DNA of 64,000 bases. It comes from Oceanococcus sp051252075 (lineage in GTDB: Bacteria; Pseudomonadota; Gammaproteobacteria; Nevskiales; Oceanococcaceae). Position 1 is the stretch's first letter. Every line of letters starts with the position of its first letter. Shown here one piece after another: positions 8,921 through 17,390 of the stretch. Below the pieces are notes generated by a model. It was not told the DNA's origin. It saw only the letters and a list, made by a program, of their open reading frames with translations, and did no database searches. The position numbers and the translations under genes were made by a program. The stretch spans positions 124,001 to 188,000 of the forward strand of contig JBPOFU010000001.1 in NCBI GenBank assembly GCA_051252075.1, read 5' to 3'.

Positions 8921-10104
8921 AATTGAGCCCCAAACAACAAGCTGCAATTGGTGCCGCCAAATCCGAAAGAGTTGGACATCACATGGCGCAGATTCGCTGG
9001 CTGATTGCTCATCACGATGCCGGCCTTGAGTTCGGGGTCACGCGTTTGCGTATTCAAGCTGCCCCAGACGGTTTGGCTACTTAAGGCCAGCAGCGAATAC
9101 ACCGCTTCCAATGCACCCGCCGCACCCAAACAATGACCGCTCCAGCCCTTGCTGGAACTACAAGGCACCTGCTCGGCAAACACACTGAACACCGCCGCAT
9201 CTTCCGCCGCGTCGTTGCTGCGCGTGCCAGTGCCATGCAAATTGATGTAGTCCACCTCAGCCACGCTTAAACCGGCACGGCTCAAGGCCGCTTGCATGGC
9301 TACACTGGCACCACGACCCGCGGGGTCAGGGGTAGACATATGATGCGCATCGCTGGATTCGCCGTAACCCAACAGGGCGTAGGCACTGTCTTGGTTTCGT
9401 TCTAGCAAGCAATAGGCTCCGGCTTCCCCTATGGAGATGCCTTGGCGCTGTGCATCGGCGGGGCGGCAGGGCTGAGGCGCTACCAGCTGCAAAGCGTGAA
9501 ATCCGAACAGGGTGGTAAAGCACAAACTGTCGACACCGCCCACGATGGCCGCATCACATAGGCCAGCGCGCATCGCCCGCGCAGCACTGGCAAACACTTT
9601 GGCACTGGAAGAGCAGGCGGTGGAAATGGTGTATTGCGGACCTTTGGCACCGACGGCGCGGGCAACAAAATCCCCCAAGGAATGCACATTGTGGCTGTGC
9701 CGATAGCTGTAGCCCTCTGGCATGCAGGGCCAATCTTTTGCCGCCTGCTGCCGGTAAGCACGTTCTGTTTCTGCAATACCCGAAGTGCTAGTGCCCATAA
9801 AAACGGCGACACGCTGAGCGCCATAGCGTCGCACGCTGTCTTGTGCCGCTGCTAGAAAGCCATCTTGCTGCAAACTCAGCCAAGCGAGTTGGTTATTGCG
9901 GCAGCTGTAATCCAGCAAGGCTGGAGGCAATTCAACGCTCTCCACCGCGTCCACTCGGCCAACCCAACCCGGCGCGTATATACCCTCGATGCAGCCAGCC
10001 GGCTGCAAACCCGAGCGCTGCTGCTGCAAGGCACTAAGCTGTGCTTCAAGTCCGCGCCCCAGCGCACTGGTCGCGGTATACGCGGAAATCGCCACGGCGG
10101 GCAT
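8917..10104 (-). CDS. Beta-ketoacyl-ACP synthase (ApeO-like)
   Basis: 395-aa FabF-like condensing enzyme with Cys164 (STACSSS), His290 (LHGTGT), Lys319 and His324 (SGHCLGAAG), so it should be active. The end NSFGFGGTNCSL is family-typical. ATG at 10104 is preferred over a TTG eight codons upstream. It heads the minus-strand run KS, chain-length factor, PlsC-like, ACP, DH, GT2. Predicted to elongate the polyene with malonyl-ACP as part of a heterodimer with the next gene. Confidence 0.85.
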   Translation of the reverse strand: MPAVAISAYTATSALGRGLEAQLSALQQQRSGLQPAGCIEGIYAPGWVGRVDAVESVELPPALLDYSCRNNQLAWLSLQQDGFLAAAQDSVRRYGAQRVAVFMGTSTSGIAETERAYRQQAAKDWPCMPEGYSYRHSHNVHSLGDFVARAVGAKGPQYTISTACSSSAKVFASAARAMRAGLCDAAIVGGVDSLCFTTLFGFHALQLVAPQPCRPADAQRQGISIGEAGAYCLLERNQDSAYALLGYGESSDAHHMSTPDPAGRGASVAMQAALSRAGLSVAEVDYINLHGTGTRSNDAAEDAAVFSVFAEQVPCSSSKGWSGHCLGAAGALEAVYSLLALSSQTVWGSLNTQTRDPELKAGIVMSNQPANLRHVMSNSFGFGGTNCSLLFGAQL

Positions 10105-10152
10105 CTTGCAAGTTTTAGTTGGCTTCAATCCGCCTCCCCCAGGCCGAAATTG

Positions 10153-10464
10153 CTAATGGTTACGCTGCATTCTACGCAGGCGCTCGGCGCGGCGCTGCTC
10201 ACGCTGTTTGAGCTGTTGCGCCGCCATAATTTGCAGCTCTTCTGGAGTGATTTCATCGTCCCCATCCAAGTCGATATCGGTAAAGTGATTGTGTATCACT
10301 TTTGGCATTCCAGCCTCCACCTCCGCACGGTTCAAGCTGCGACTGCTATCGCTATCTGCAGCGCGAAAGCGGGCTTCATGCTCTAGCGCGTCGTCGGACG
10401 CGGCTAGGCCTTGCGACACAGCGGCAAATAAAAGCACTAAAAACAGACTATGACGGCAAGGCAT
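10153..10464 (-). CDS. Small secreted EF-hand protein
   Basis: 103 aa. An N-terminal signal peptide ends near GLAAS. Two 12-residue EF-hand loops follow: DSDSSRSLNRAE and DLDGDDEITPEE, both with acidic residues at positions 1, 3 and 12. The C-terminus is a basic Gln/Arg-rich helix. A periplasmic or secreted calcium-binding protein; the partner is unknown. It is divergent from the ABC exporter operon with only about 24 bases between the chosen starts. Its link to the pigment pathway is unclear. Confidence 0.72.
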   Translation of the reverse strand: MPCRHSLFLVLLFAAVSQGLAASDDALEHEARFRAADSDSSRSLNRAEVEAGMPKVIHNHFTDIDLDGDDEITPEELQIMAAQQLKQREQRRAERLRRMQRNH

Positions 10465-10488
10465 GATCCAGACATTATACTTAGCAAT

Positions 10489-11415
10489 ATGGATAATTCC
10501 TTGAAAATTCAGGGCCTTTGTAAACGCTACCGAAAATCGGAAAGCGCAGCCTTAGATGAGGTCAACCTCAACATAGCGGGCGGTAGCATCTATGGATTGA
10601 TCGGCCCCAACGGCGCTGGAAAATCGACATTGGTGCGCTGTCTCTTGGGCCTGGAGCAGGCTGATGCCGGAAAAATCATCGTCGCCGGTATGGATTTGGC
10701 TCAAGACCTGCAAGCCATACGCCTGCTGTGTGGCTTAGCACCGCAAGATCCCGGATATTACCCGCGCCTGACGGTAGCGGAGAATCTGCAGATATTTGGT
10801 CGCGCCTGGGGTCTTAAAAGTCGCGCACTCAGCACTGCCGTGGATGAAGCGATGGCGGCAACTCATTTGCAGGAGCACGGTAAAAAACGCGCCGAACACT
10901 TGTCGGGCGGGCAACGTCAACGGATGAATTTGTCGATGGCCCTGTTGAACGCACCGAAAATCTTAATCTTGGATGAACCCACTGCGGGAGTGGATGCACA
11001 ATCGCGCCGATTCATGCTGGAGATGCTGAAAAATCAGCGTGATCAAGGCACAACCATCATTTATACAAGCCACTATCTAACCGAAATCGAACAACTGTGC
11101 GATAAAGTCGGTTTGATCAATCGCGGTCAATTGGTGTTCGAAGGGTCGTTGCAAGAATTGCGCGCCATGCACCCCGCTCGCTTACATTTACGTCTCAAAC
11201 AAGCGATACCGCTTGAGCTACAGGCAGAATTGGGGAAGCACGTGCAGCAGCAAGCTGATAGCAGCTGGCTCATCCACACCGACACGCCCTTGCTCAGTTT
11301 GGCCACGCTACAGCAACAAGGTATCGCAGCTGAAACCATCCACTATGGTCCGGAATCTCTGGAATCCATCTACTTCACTATGATCGAAGCACAAGAGCGC
11401 AGGGTGCAAGCGTGA
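10489..11415 (+). CDS. ABC exporter ATP-binding subunit
   Basis: 308 aa from the ATG at 10489; an ORF start at 10450 would run into the divergent EF-hand gene. Walker A GPNGAGKST, Q-loop, signature LSGGQRQRM, Walker B ILILDEPT and an H-loop (TSHY) are all present. The approximately 70-residue C-terminal extension is typical of DrrA/NodI-type exporters. Coupled to the permease by a GTGA overlap. Position inside the cluster suggests export of the product or a precursor. Confidence 0.9.
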   Translation: MDNSLKIQGLCKRYRKSESAALDEVNLNIAGGSIYGLIGPNGAGKSTLVRCLLGLEQADAGKIIVAGMDLAQDLQAIRLLCGLAPQDPGYYPRLTVAENLQIFGRAWGLKSRALSTAVDEAMAATHLQEHGKKRAEHLSGGQRQRMNLSMALLNAPKILILDEPTAGVDAQSRRFMLEMLKNQRDQGTTIIYTSHYLTEIEQLCDKVGLINRGQLVFEGSLQELRAMHPARLHLRLKQAIPLELQAELGKHVQQQADSSWLIHTDTPLLSLATLQQQGIAAETIHYGPESLESIYFTMIEAQERRVQA

Positions 11416-12614
11416 AACGCAATGTCATGCCCGCGCTACTGCGCAAAGAAGTTTTGATCCTACTGCGTGATCCGCATGGCCTTGCCGTGTTGTTCATCAT
11501 GCCGGCGATATTTATCTTGGTCATGTCCTTGGCCCTGCGTGATGTCATGGACCCAAACCCGATCAACGAGGCGGTGATTCTGTGGCAAGACCAGGATCAA
11601 ACCTACTTTTCCTTAATGTTGCGCTCCCTAATGGAAGAACGGCCGTCGATCACGGTTCTAGATGCATCACAAGACAGCACGCTGGAGCAACAAGTTAACG
11701 GCGACCCCTTTGTTGCTGCGGTGCATATCAGCGCTGGCTTTTCCGAGCGGCTTTCACCGAATTTCAAAGGCCCCATGCTGGAAATGGTCATAGATCCGGC
11801 CTATCCAACAACCGCCAGCCAACTACTATTGTTACAACTCAAGGGTGTACTGATCGGCTTGCGCGCTGAGCATTTGAGCGAGGACATATTCGGCGCGCCG
11901 GAAAAAGAAGCCGCCATCATTCGTGAAGCAACACACCCCGACTCGATTAAAATTGCGCTGCGTAGTCAGGCTATGCAAGGCAATAGCGAACGCTTACCGG
12001 ATGCCACCCAGCAAAGCGTACCTGCATGGATCGTATTTGCCATGTTTTTCATCGTAATTCCCTTGTCCACCAGCGTATTGGGCGAACGCAGCGAAGGCAC
12101 GCTGCAGCGACTGGCCCTAGTCAATGCCAGCCGTATATCCATATTGCTGGCGAAGCTGCCAGTGTATTTACTGGTAACCACGGGACAAGCGACCGTCATG
12201 CTGCTTATGGGCGTTTGGTTGGTCCCGGCATTGGGTGGTGAAGCCTTAGAAATACAAGGCCAATGGCTACATTTATTGCCCATTACGCTGGCCACCGGCA
12301 CTGCCGCCGTGGGCATCGCCATGTTGATTGCGGTATTGGCCGGCACATCGGTACAAGCCACCACCTCAGGCGGTGCCATTAACCTCATGTTGGGTGCCTT
12401 AGGCGGCATTATGGTGCCCAAACAAGTCATGCCCGATGTCTTGCAGGCAGCCAGCAACCTGTCCCCTATGTCGTGGGCACTCGAAGCTTATTGGGATGTT
12501 ATTCTGCGCCAGCAATCCTGCATCGCCACGCTGCCGGAATGCGCTGTGCTGCTGAGCTTGGGCGCTTGCTCTTTGGCTCTAGCTGCAGCGTTTTTCCGCC
12601 TGGAACAAAAATGA
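11412..12614 (+). CDS. ABC-2 type exporter permease
   Basis: 400 aa starting with GTG in the ATPase stop (GTGA). One N-terminal membrane helix (about 25-43), a large extracytoplasmic domain to about residue 205, then five or six helices to the C-terminus: the ABC2_membrane_3 layout of YhhJ/YbhR-type half permeases. With the upstream ATPase it should form a complete homodimeric exporter. The stop overlaps the ACP start (ATGA), so exporter and second KS module are one operon. Confidence 0.88.
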   Translation: MKRNVMPALLRKEVLILLRDPHGLAVLFIMPAIFILVMSLALRDVMDPNPINEAVILWQDQDQTYFSLMLRSLMEERPSITVLDASQDSTLEQQVNGDPFVAAVHISAGFSERLSPNFKGPMLEMVIDPAYPTTASQLLLLQLKGVLIGLRAEHLSEDIFGAPEKEAAIIREATHPDSIKIALRSQAMQGNSERLPDATQQSVPAWIVFAMFFIVIPLSTSVLGERSEGTLQRLALVNASRISILLAKLPVYLLVTTGQATVMLLMGVWLVPALGGEALEIQGQWLHLLPITLATGTAAVGIAMLIAVLAGTSVQATTSGGAINLMLGALGGIMVPKQVMPDVLQAASNLSPMSWALEAYWDVILRQQSCIATLPECAVLLSLGACSLALAAAFFRLEQK

Positions 12615-12877
12615 AAGGCTCTGACGACAGCGCATTTAAAGCCGAGCTCAAGCAGCTCATCCTGGACGAAACCGAAAGCGAGCTCACGCCCGATGATTTT
12701 GGCGACGATGAAACCTTGTTTGGCCCGGATACAGCTTTGCAGTTGGATTCCATAGATGGCCTACAGATTTCCATGGCCTTGCAACTGCATTACAGCATCC
12801 GTATCACTGACCCCAAAGAACTGATTCGCGTTATGGCGTCGATCAACACTTTGGCGGATTTTTTGCGGCCGGATTGA
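12611..12877 (+). CDS. Acyl carrier protein (second module)
   Basis: 88 aa from the ATG overlapping the permease stop; a longer in-frame ORF from 12473 is a shadow of the permease gene. Acidic, with Ser47 in LQLDSIDGLQ as the phosphopantetheine site. It differs clearly from the ACP at 7028. It is followed after four bases by a ketosynthase and a Cys-less ketosynthase-like gene. It could be the DarC equivalent that supplies acyl chains to DarB; this is inference. Confidence 0.85.
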   Translation: MKGSDDSAFKAELKQLILDETESELTPDDFGDDETLFGPDTALQLDSIDGLQISMALQLHYSIRITDPKELIRVMASINTLADFLRPD

Positions 12878-12881
12878 TCTC

Positions 12882-13991
12882 TTGGCAGCAAGCTACTTAA
12901 CCGGCCTGGGCCTGACCAGTGCGCTGGGTATAGACCGTGAACCCACAGTGACCGCATTGCGCGAGAGCTGTCCCGCGCGCATGCAAATGACGGCCGATTG
13001 GCAAGGGCAAATGTGGCCTTTTCATGCCGCACCGGTGGAACTCGCTGCGCGCAATCAATTGCTGGACACAGCAGTAGAACTGGCTTTACACCAAGCAGGC
13101 ATTGGTGAGTTCGAACGCAACAGCTTGCCGGTGTTTCTTGGCAGTACTTGTTTGGACATCGCCGAACACGAACAACAATTGGCGCAAATGCCCACAGGCC
13201 TAGCCATGCTGGGGCCGCATTGTGCTCAAAGCACCGTTGCGATGAAGCGGCGCCTCGCTCTCGCTGGGCCGGATTACACTTTCAGCACCGCTTGCTCTTC
13301 AGCGGCCAACGCCTTGTTGCAAGCGCATGAAATGATCCAAGCGGGGTTGATTAACAAAGCCTTGGTGGTCGGCGTGGAAGTGGCCAATGCCATGAGTTTG
13401 CGTGGTTTCGCCAGCTTGATGCTGCTCAGCCAAGACGGTTATCGCCCCTTTGATGCACGCCGCGACGGCTTAATACTGGGGGAAGCCGCAGGTGCCGTGA
13501 TAATCAGCAAAGAACCACCAGAGCACGGGCCCATCACCCAAATATTGGGTGGTGCCAATCGCTGTGCGCCGGAAAACCCTACCAATGCAGAAGCCAGTCA
13601 ATTGTTACGAGTAATGCGACTGGCCTTGCAACAAACTGGCGTGCAGCAAGATGAACTCATCGCCATCAAAGCGCATGGCACCGGCACACCGAGCAACGAC
13701 CGCGCCGAAGGTCAGGCTTTGGATCAACTCAGCACTCAGTTGCCGCCTATCACATCCTTAAAGCCTTATTTTGGCCATACCCTAGGAGCTTGTGGACTCA
13801 GCGAGTTAGTCGGCTTGCTGTACGCATGGGATGAGGGATTTCTCCCAGCCACACCTGGCCATGAAATGAGCGACGAAGAATTTAACTGCCAACCCATCAC
13901 TCAGCCACAACAACTGCCGGTAAGCGGCACTATGTTGCTTAACAGTTTTGGTTTCGGTGGCAACAACACCAGTTTGGTGATTCGCCGATGA
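12882..13991 (+). CDS. Beta-ketoacyl-ACP synthase (second KS pair, active subunit)
   Basis: 369 aa, FabF-like but about 40 residues shorter than usual. The triad is intact: Cys138 (STACSSA), His265 (AHGTGT), Lys294 and His299 (FGHTLGACG), ending LNSFGFGGNN. The start is TTG four bases after the ACP stop. The stop overlaps the next gene (ATGA). I read this and the following gene as a second KS/chain-length-factor pair with its own ACP, distinct from the pair at 8129-10104. Confidence 0.83.
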   Translation: MAASYLTGLGLTSALGIDREPTVTALRESCPARMQMTADWQGQMWPFHAAPVELAARNQLLDTAVELALHQAGIGEFERNSLPVFLGSTCLDIAEHEQQLAQMPTGLAMLGPHCAQSTVAMKRRLALAGPDYTFSTACSSAANALLQAHEMIQAGLINKALVVGVEVANAMSLRGFASLMLLSQDGYRPFDARRDGLILGEAAGAVIISKEPPEHGPITQILGGANRCAPENPTNAEASQLLRVMRLALQQTGVQQDELIAIKAHGTGTPSNDRAEGQALDQLSTQLPPITSLKPYFGHTLGACGLSELVGLLYAWDEGFLPATPGHEMSDEEFNCQPITQPQQLPVSGTMLLNSFGFGGNNTSLVIRR

Positions 13992-14812
13992 GTACGCTGC
14001 GCCTGCTGTCCCAGTTCAGCTTGAATCTGCCTGCCAGCGAAGCAGCGCAAGACCTCAAGCCTTTATTGCTGGAAAACACCGGCCGCGCTGGGCCGCGTCG
14101 GGTGAACCGCTGGATTCAGCTGGCCCTTTTGGGCGCGCGCCAATGTGTAGGCGAGCACGAGCTGCCGCAAGACACCGCCATATATCTGACCACCCGCAAT
14201 GGCGCTGTCGGCGATACCTTGGCCTTGCTGACTGGAAACGCACAAAACCAACCGCCTGCCCCGTTTCGCTTTATCAATGTCTCGGGAAATATGGCCGCCT
14301 ACTATTTGGCGGCAGATCTAGGCGTCAGCGGTGCCAATCAAGTCATCGTGTCACACGAATTGACCTGGTTCAGCTTGTTGGAATTGGCGCAAATCAGTAA
14401 CGCGCCCTGCCTACTGCTTGGGGCAGTCGAAGAATTGGTCTGGCCGCTGGATGTACATAAGCAACGCTTAAAACTGCCGGCGGATGCCCGTGTTGGCGAA
14501 TCCAGCCACTGGGCTTTAGTCGATTTTCAGCAGCCAGGAGCACAGATTCAGCATATGCAGCGCTGCATAAACGACGACAGTGCACGGCGGTTGCTGAGCA
14601 CTGAGCATCAGCAGCATCGCGTCAGCGTATTGGATGACGCATCGGAACAAGCTTTGGGCTTTGCTTGCACCGTATTACCGAAAAGCCGCACGGCCAATGC
14701 ACTCACTGATGCTGAGCAAAGTCTGAATTGGTTCAGCAGCTTAAATGGCACGGAATGGTTGGCCTTACGCGGTAGCACCGGGCAATGGGGCTTGATTCAA
14801 GCCTGCAGTTAG
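13988..14812 (+). CDS. Ketosynthase-like protein lacking the active Cys (chain-length-factor-like)
   Basis: 274 aa, coupled to the preceding KS by ATGA. The region NVSGNMAAYYLAADLGVSG matches the N-terminal KS half, but where the KS has TISTACSSS this protein reads VIVSHELTW, so by my alignment the nucleophile is Glu. No HGTGT motif is seen. Classical type II PKS chain length factors carry Gln at this place. Likely a non-catalytic or decarboxylating partner that sets chain length. Assignment rests on fold-level resemblance and coupling. Confidence 0.6.
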   Translation: MSTLRLLSQFSLNLPASEAAQDLKPLLLENTGRAGPRRVNRWIQLALLGARQCVGEHELPQDTAIYLTTRNGAVGDTLALLTGNAQNQPPAPFRFINVSGNMAAYYLAADLGVSGANQVIVSHELTWFSLLELAQISNAPCLLLGAVEELVWPLDVHKQRLKLPADARVGESSHWALVDFQQPGAQIQHMQRCINDDSARRLLSTEHQQHRVSVLDDASEQALGFACTVLPKSRTANALTDAEQSLNWFSSLNGTEWLALRGSTGQWGLIQACS

Positions 14813-14822
14813 ACCAAACAAC

Positions 14823-15830
14823 TCATTTCAGTTCTTTGGCAAGCGTGAGTAAATCTCGGAACGCCTGTGTTTCCAAGCCTGCCACTTGCTGCAGGCTGCC
14901 ACTCACCTCCGTCAAATCCAAAGCCTGTTTGCTGCGCACTTGTTTGGCGCACTGCAGAGCGAAGTGCCGCCAGGCATCTCCCGCTTCAGTCATTTGCTCT
15001 GCCACTGCAGCAAGATCGCTACTGTCTAAGGCGTCAGCACTCTCGCGTAAAAAAGCTGCGTACATAAAGCGGAAACCGCCACCGCCGGTGCCAATTTCTT
15101 CTTGCATACGCACGATTTGCCCGAGGTAGAGACGCAAGTAAGCATCATCATTGCGGCTAGCCACCTTGGGTATACGCCGTGCCAATCGACTAATGGCACG
15201 CGTACCCACAAATGGAAACGGTGTCCGCAGCATCATATTGGCGGTGCGACCTATGGCTTGTGGCACCACTCGCGCCATATCGATTTGCGCCGGCACACTT
15301 TGTGGCCAATACAACAAACCTTTGGGTGCCAAGGCTCCACGCACAAAGCGGGCCTGCTTCAAATTTTGCGCCGGGCAACGCTGGACTTCAGAAAATACTG
15401 GGTCGCTAATCAGGTAATCGTCACCGTCTTTGCCATACACGATCAGATTGTGCGCATTGAAATGGAAGCGCATGGCCTTAGGGAAATAGGGCAACCAATA
15501 AACCGAGGCCTGCACGCCAACAACATGGCCTTGCTGCAATGCTTCATCCAAGGCCTGCATGCCCTGATCGGCATCGCGAAAGCGTTGCTGCTGCCAGCGC
15601 ACACCGATCCGTTTGCCCAAACCACGGAATATCGACTGCGGTGGCATGCGGTAGGTGGTTAACGGCAACTGATTAATGCGAATAAAGGGGAAATGGGCAA
15701 ACGTCATACCCGATGACAAACCCAAAACTAAGGCTTCGCTAACACACAAGCCTTCACGCTCCAGCAATATGGAGGTCACCCCGGTTTCACAATGCCCGGT
15801 ATGACGGTGAGCGATCTCATGTTCAATCAT
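14823..15830 (-). CDS. BtrH-like acyltransferase (papain-like fold, DUF4872-type C-terminus)
   Basis: 335 aa from the ATG at 15830, which overlaps the previous stop by eight bases; the longer reading from 15863 lies inside that gene. The N-terminal half matches the BtrH N-terminal domain: Cys14 in GHCETG, His127 in AHNLIVYG and Asp143 in ISDP form a plausible Cys-His-Asp triad. BtrH of butirosin synthesis moves an acyl group from an ACP to its acceptor. Here the acceptor could be the dialkylresorcinol. Last gene of the darA operon and convergent with the Cys-less KS gene. Confidence 0.75.
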   Translation of the reverse strand: MIEHEIAHRHTGHCETGVTSILLEREGLCVSEALVLGLSSGMTFAHFPFIRINQLPLTTYRMPPQSIFRGLGKRIGVRWQQQRFRDADQGMQALDEALQQGHVVGVQASVYWLPYFPKAMRFHFNAHNLIVYGKDGDDYLISDPVFSEVQRCPAQNLKQARFVRGALAPKGLLYWPQSVPAQIDMARVVPQAIGRTANMMLRTPFPFVGTRAISRLARRIPKVASRNDDAYLRLYLGQIVRMQEEIGTGGGGFRFMYAAFLRESADALDSSDLAAVAEQMTEAGDAWRHFALQCAKQVRSKQALDLTEVSGSLQQVAGLETQAFRDLLTLAKELK

Positions 15831-16230
15831 GGCTAGCGTCCACGTGTTGCAAGGCAGACACACTCATGCCCATGGCCTCGGCGTAACGGGATAACAGGGC
15901 AGGCTTCAATTGCGCAAAAGTCGTAGGCTGCAGATGCCGGCGAACACGCCATTGCCAGATTCCGGTGGCTTGCGCCAAAGTCGGAACATCCATACGCAAG
16001 GCGTGCATATGCACTTCCAGTGCAGACGCATCCCCATTTGACCAGCGCTGACGTGCCTCTGCAGCGCAGCGATCAAACTCATCCACAGCTTGCTGAGTGA
16101 CCAGTTCTTCCACATCCCAGCCGTTGGTAGTGGTTACCACCATGCGCCCTTGCTCATCTTGAGCATAGACCGCTCTTAGCTGAGATTCGTAGTTAACACT
16201 TTTGTCCTGTGGGACGTCTTTGAGCTTCAC
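15823..16230 (-). CDS. Unknown 135-aa protein of the DAR operon
   Basis: I do not recognise a named family. The gene starts with GTG in the darB stop (GTGA) and ends eight bases inside the BtrH-like gene, so it is made together with both. The C-terminal 55 residues, from about MDVPTLAQATG, look like a helix-turn-helix-type helical bundle (TLAQATGIWQWRVRRHL, then a second helical pair). The N-terminal 70 residues are acidic. No signal peptide or membrane segment. It could be a small regulator or a protein partner of DarB. Confidence 0.6.
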   Translation of the reverse strand: MKLKDVPQDKSVNYESQLRAVYAQDEQGRMVVTTTNGWDVEELVTQQAVDEFDRCAAEARQRWSNGDASALEVHMHALRMDVPTLAQATGIWQWRVRRHLQPTTFAQLKPALLSRYAEAMGMSVSALQHVDASHD

Positions 16231-17390
16231 TGCTCGCCGTCAACTACACGCAAATAAACATATCCAGCAGAAAAGCGGCCGCTTTCAGGCACAAAGCACA
16301 ACACGGTCTGCCCAGCTTTAAGCTGACCGGAGTTGATCAACTGATCCAGCATCAAATACATGGACGCTGAACCCACATTGCCTACATCCGCCAAATTGGT
16401 AAACCAACGTGATTGCGGCACGTCAAACCCGATCTTCTGCATGCCTGCATGCACTTTGTCGCGGAAATAGTCGGAGGAGAAATGCGGTAAAAACCAATCC
16501 ACTTCGTCCGGCTGCATCGGATGTTTTTTCAGCACTTCTGCCAAAGCTTTTTCTACCGTGTACTCAATGACATTTTCATTCAATTGCTTCACGTCTTGAT
16601 GAAAAGTCATCGCCCCCGCATCCAGCGCATCTTGCGGCGCGGCGAAGTCACGCCAGCCACGCACACTACCGTCCGCTTGTTTTACGCCGCCGGCGTACAT
16701 ACAGGTGTCCATTTGATTGGCATAAGAGCGCAGCTCTATCCATTCCACCTTCAGCGATAGCCCTGATTTCGCCGGTTGATCAGCCAATAACATCGCACCG
16801 GCACCATCGGACAGCATCCAGCGCAAGAAAACACCATCAAATGCCAGCTCTGGGCGCGCTTCCATGTCCGCAGCACGGGCGTCGTATTCCGCCTCAAACT
16901 GCTCAGAGCGCATGAAACTGGATGACAATTCCGAACCGGTGGCAACAGCGGTACTCGCCTGTCCAGACAACACCGACATATAGGCATAGCGCAAGGACGC
17001 CACGCCAGCACAACAAATACCAGACAACGACACCACTTCACAATTGGCGCTATCGGGCAGTTCACCATGCACCATCACGCCATGACCGGGTGCCAATTGA
17101 TCTGGCGAGGTAGTTCCACAAGCCAGTACATCTATATCTTGAAGACTGAAATCGTCTCCTTGCAATGCAGCAACGGCCAGGGCGGTTAATTCCGCATTAC
17201 TGGTAGTGAGCTCTCGCGTCTGCGGATCAAGCGCGTAATAACGTTGCTTAATGCCATTTTTGGATAAAACCAAACGGCGTTCGCGTGATGCTTGATCACC
17301 GATTTGCCCCAACACCGACTCCATTTGATCGCTGCTGACAGGCTCATTCGGCAACACCGAAGCCGAGCGCCGAATATAAACGTTGTTCAT
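16227..17390 (-). CDS. darB: DarB-like ketosynthase III of dialkylresorcinol synthesis
   Basis: 387-aa FabH/thiolase-fold enzyme. Catalytic Cys127 (GICCAGV), His303 (FLPHFSS) and Asn338 (GNVGSAS) are in the expected order. DarB condenses two beta-ketoacyl units into a cyclohexenone/cyclohexanedione precursor of 2,5-dialkylresorcinols. Its start overlaps the darA stop (ATGA), the known darA-darB pairing. Identity rests on fold, catalytic residues and the adjacent darA. Confidence 0.82.
   Translation of the reverse strand: MNNVYIRRSASVLPNEPVSSDQMESVLGQIGDQASRERRLVLSKNGIKQRYYALDPQTRELTTSNAELTALAVAALQGDDFSLQDIDVLACGTTSPDQLAPGHGVMVHGELPDSANCEVVSLSGICCAGVASLRYAYMSVLSGQASTAVATGSELSSSFMRSEQFEAEYDARAADMEARPELAFDGVFLRWMLSDGAGAMLLADQPAKSGLSLKVEWIELRSYANQMDTCMYAGGVKQADGSVRGWRDFAAPQDALDAGAMTFHQDVKQLNENVIEYTVEKALAEVLKKHPMQPDEVDWFLPHFSSDYFRDKVHAGMQKIGFDVPQSRWFTNLADVGNVGSASMYLMLDQLINSGQLKAGQTVLCFVPESGRFSAGYVYLRVVDGEQ

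Noticed and set aside
11966..12457. 163-aa minus-strand frame
   Set aside because: Shadow of the ABC permease gene; the composition mirrors the membrane helices and no start signal is present.
15102..15662. 186-aa plus-strand frame
   Set aside because: Opposite the BtrH-like gene, which has a coherent catalytic triad and is coupled to its operon.
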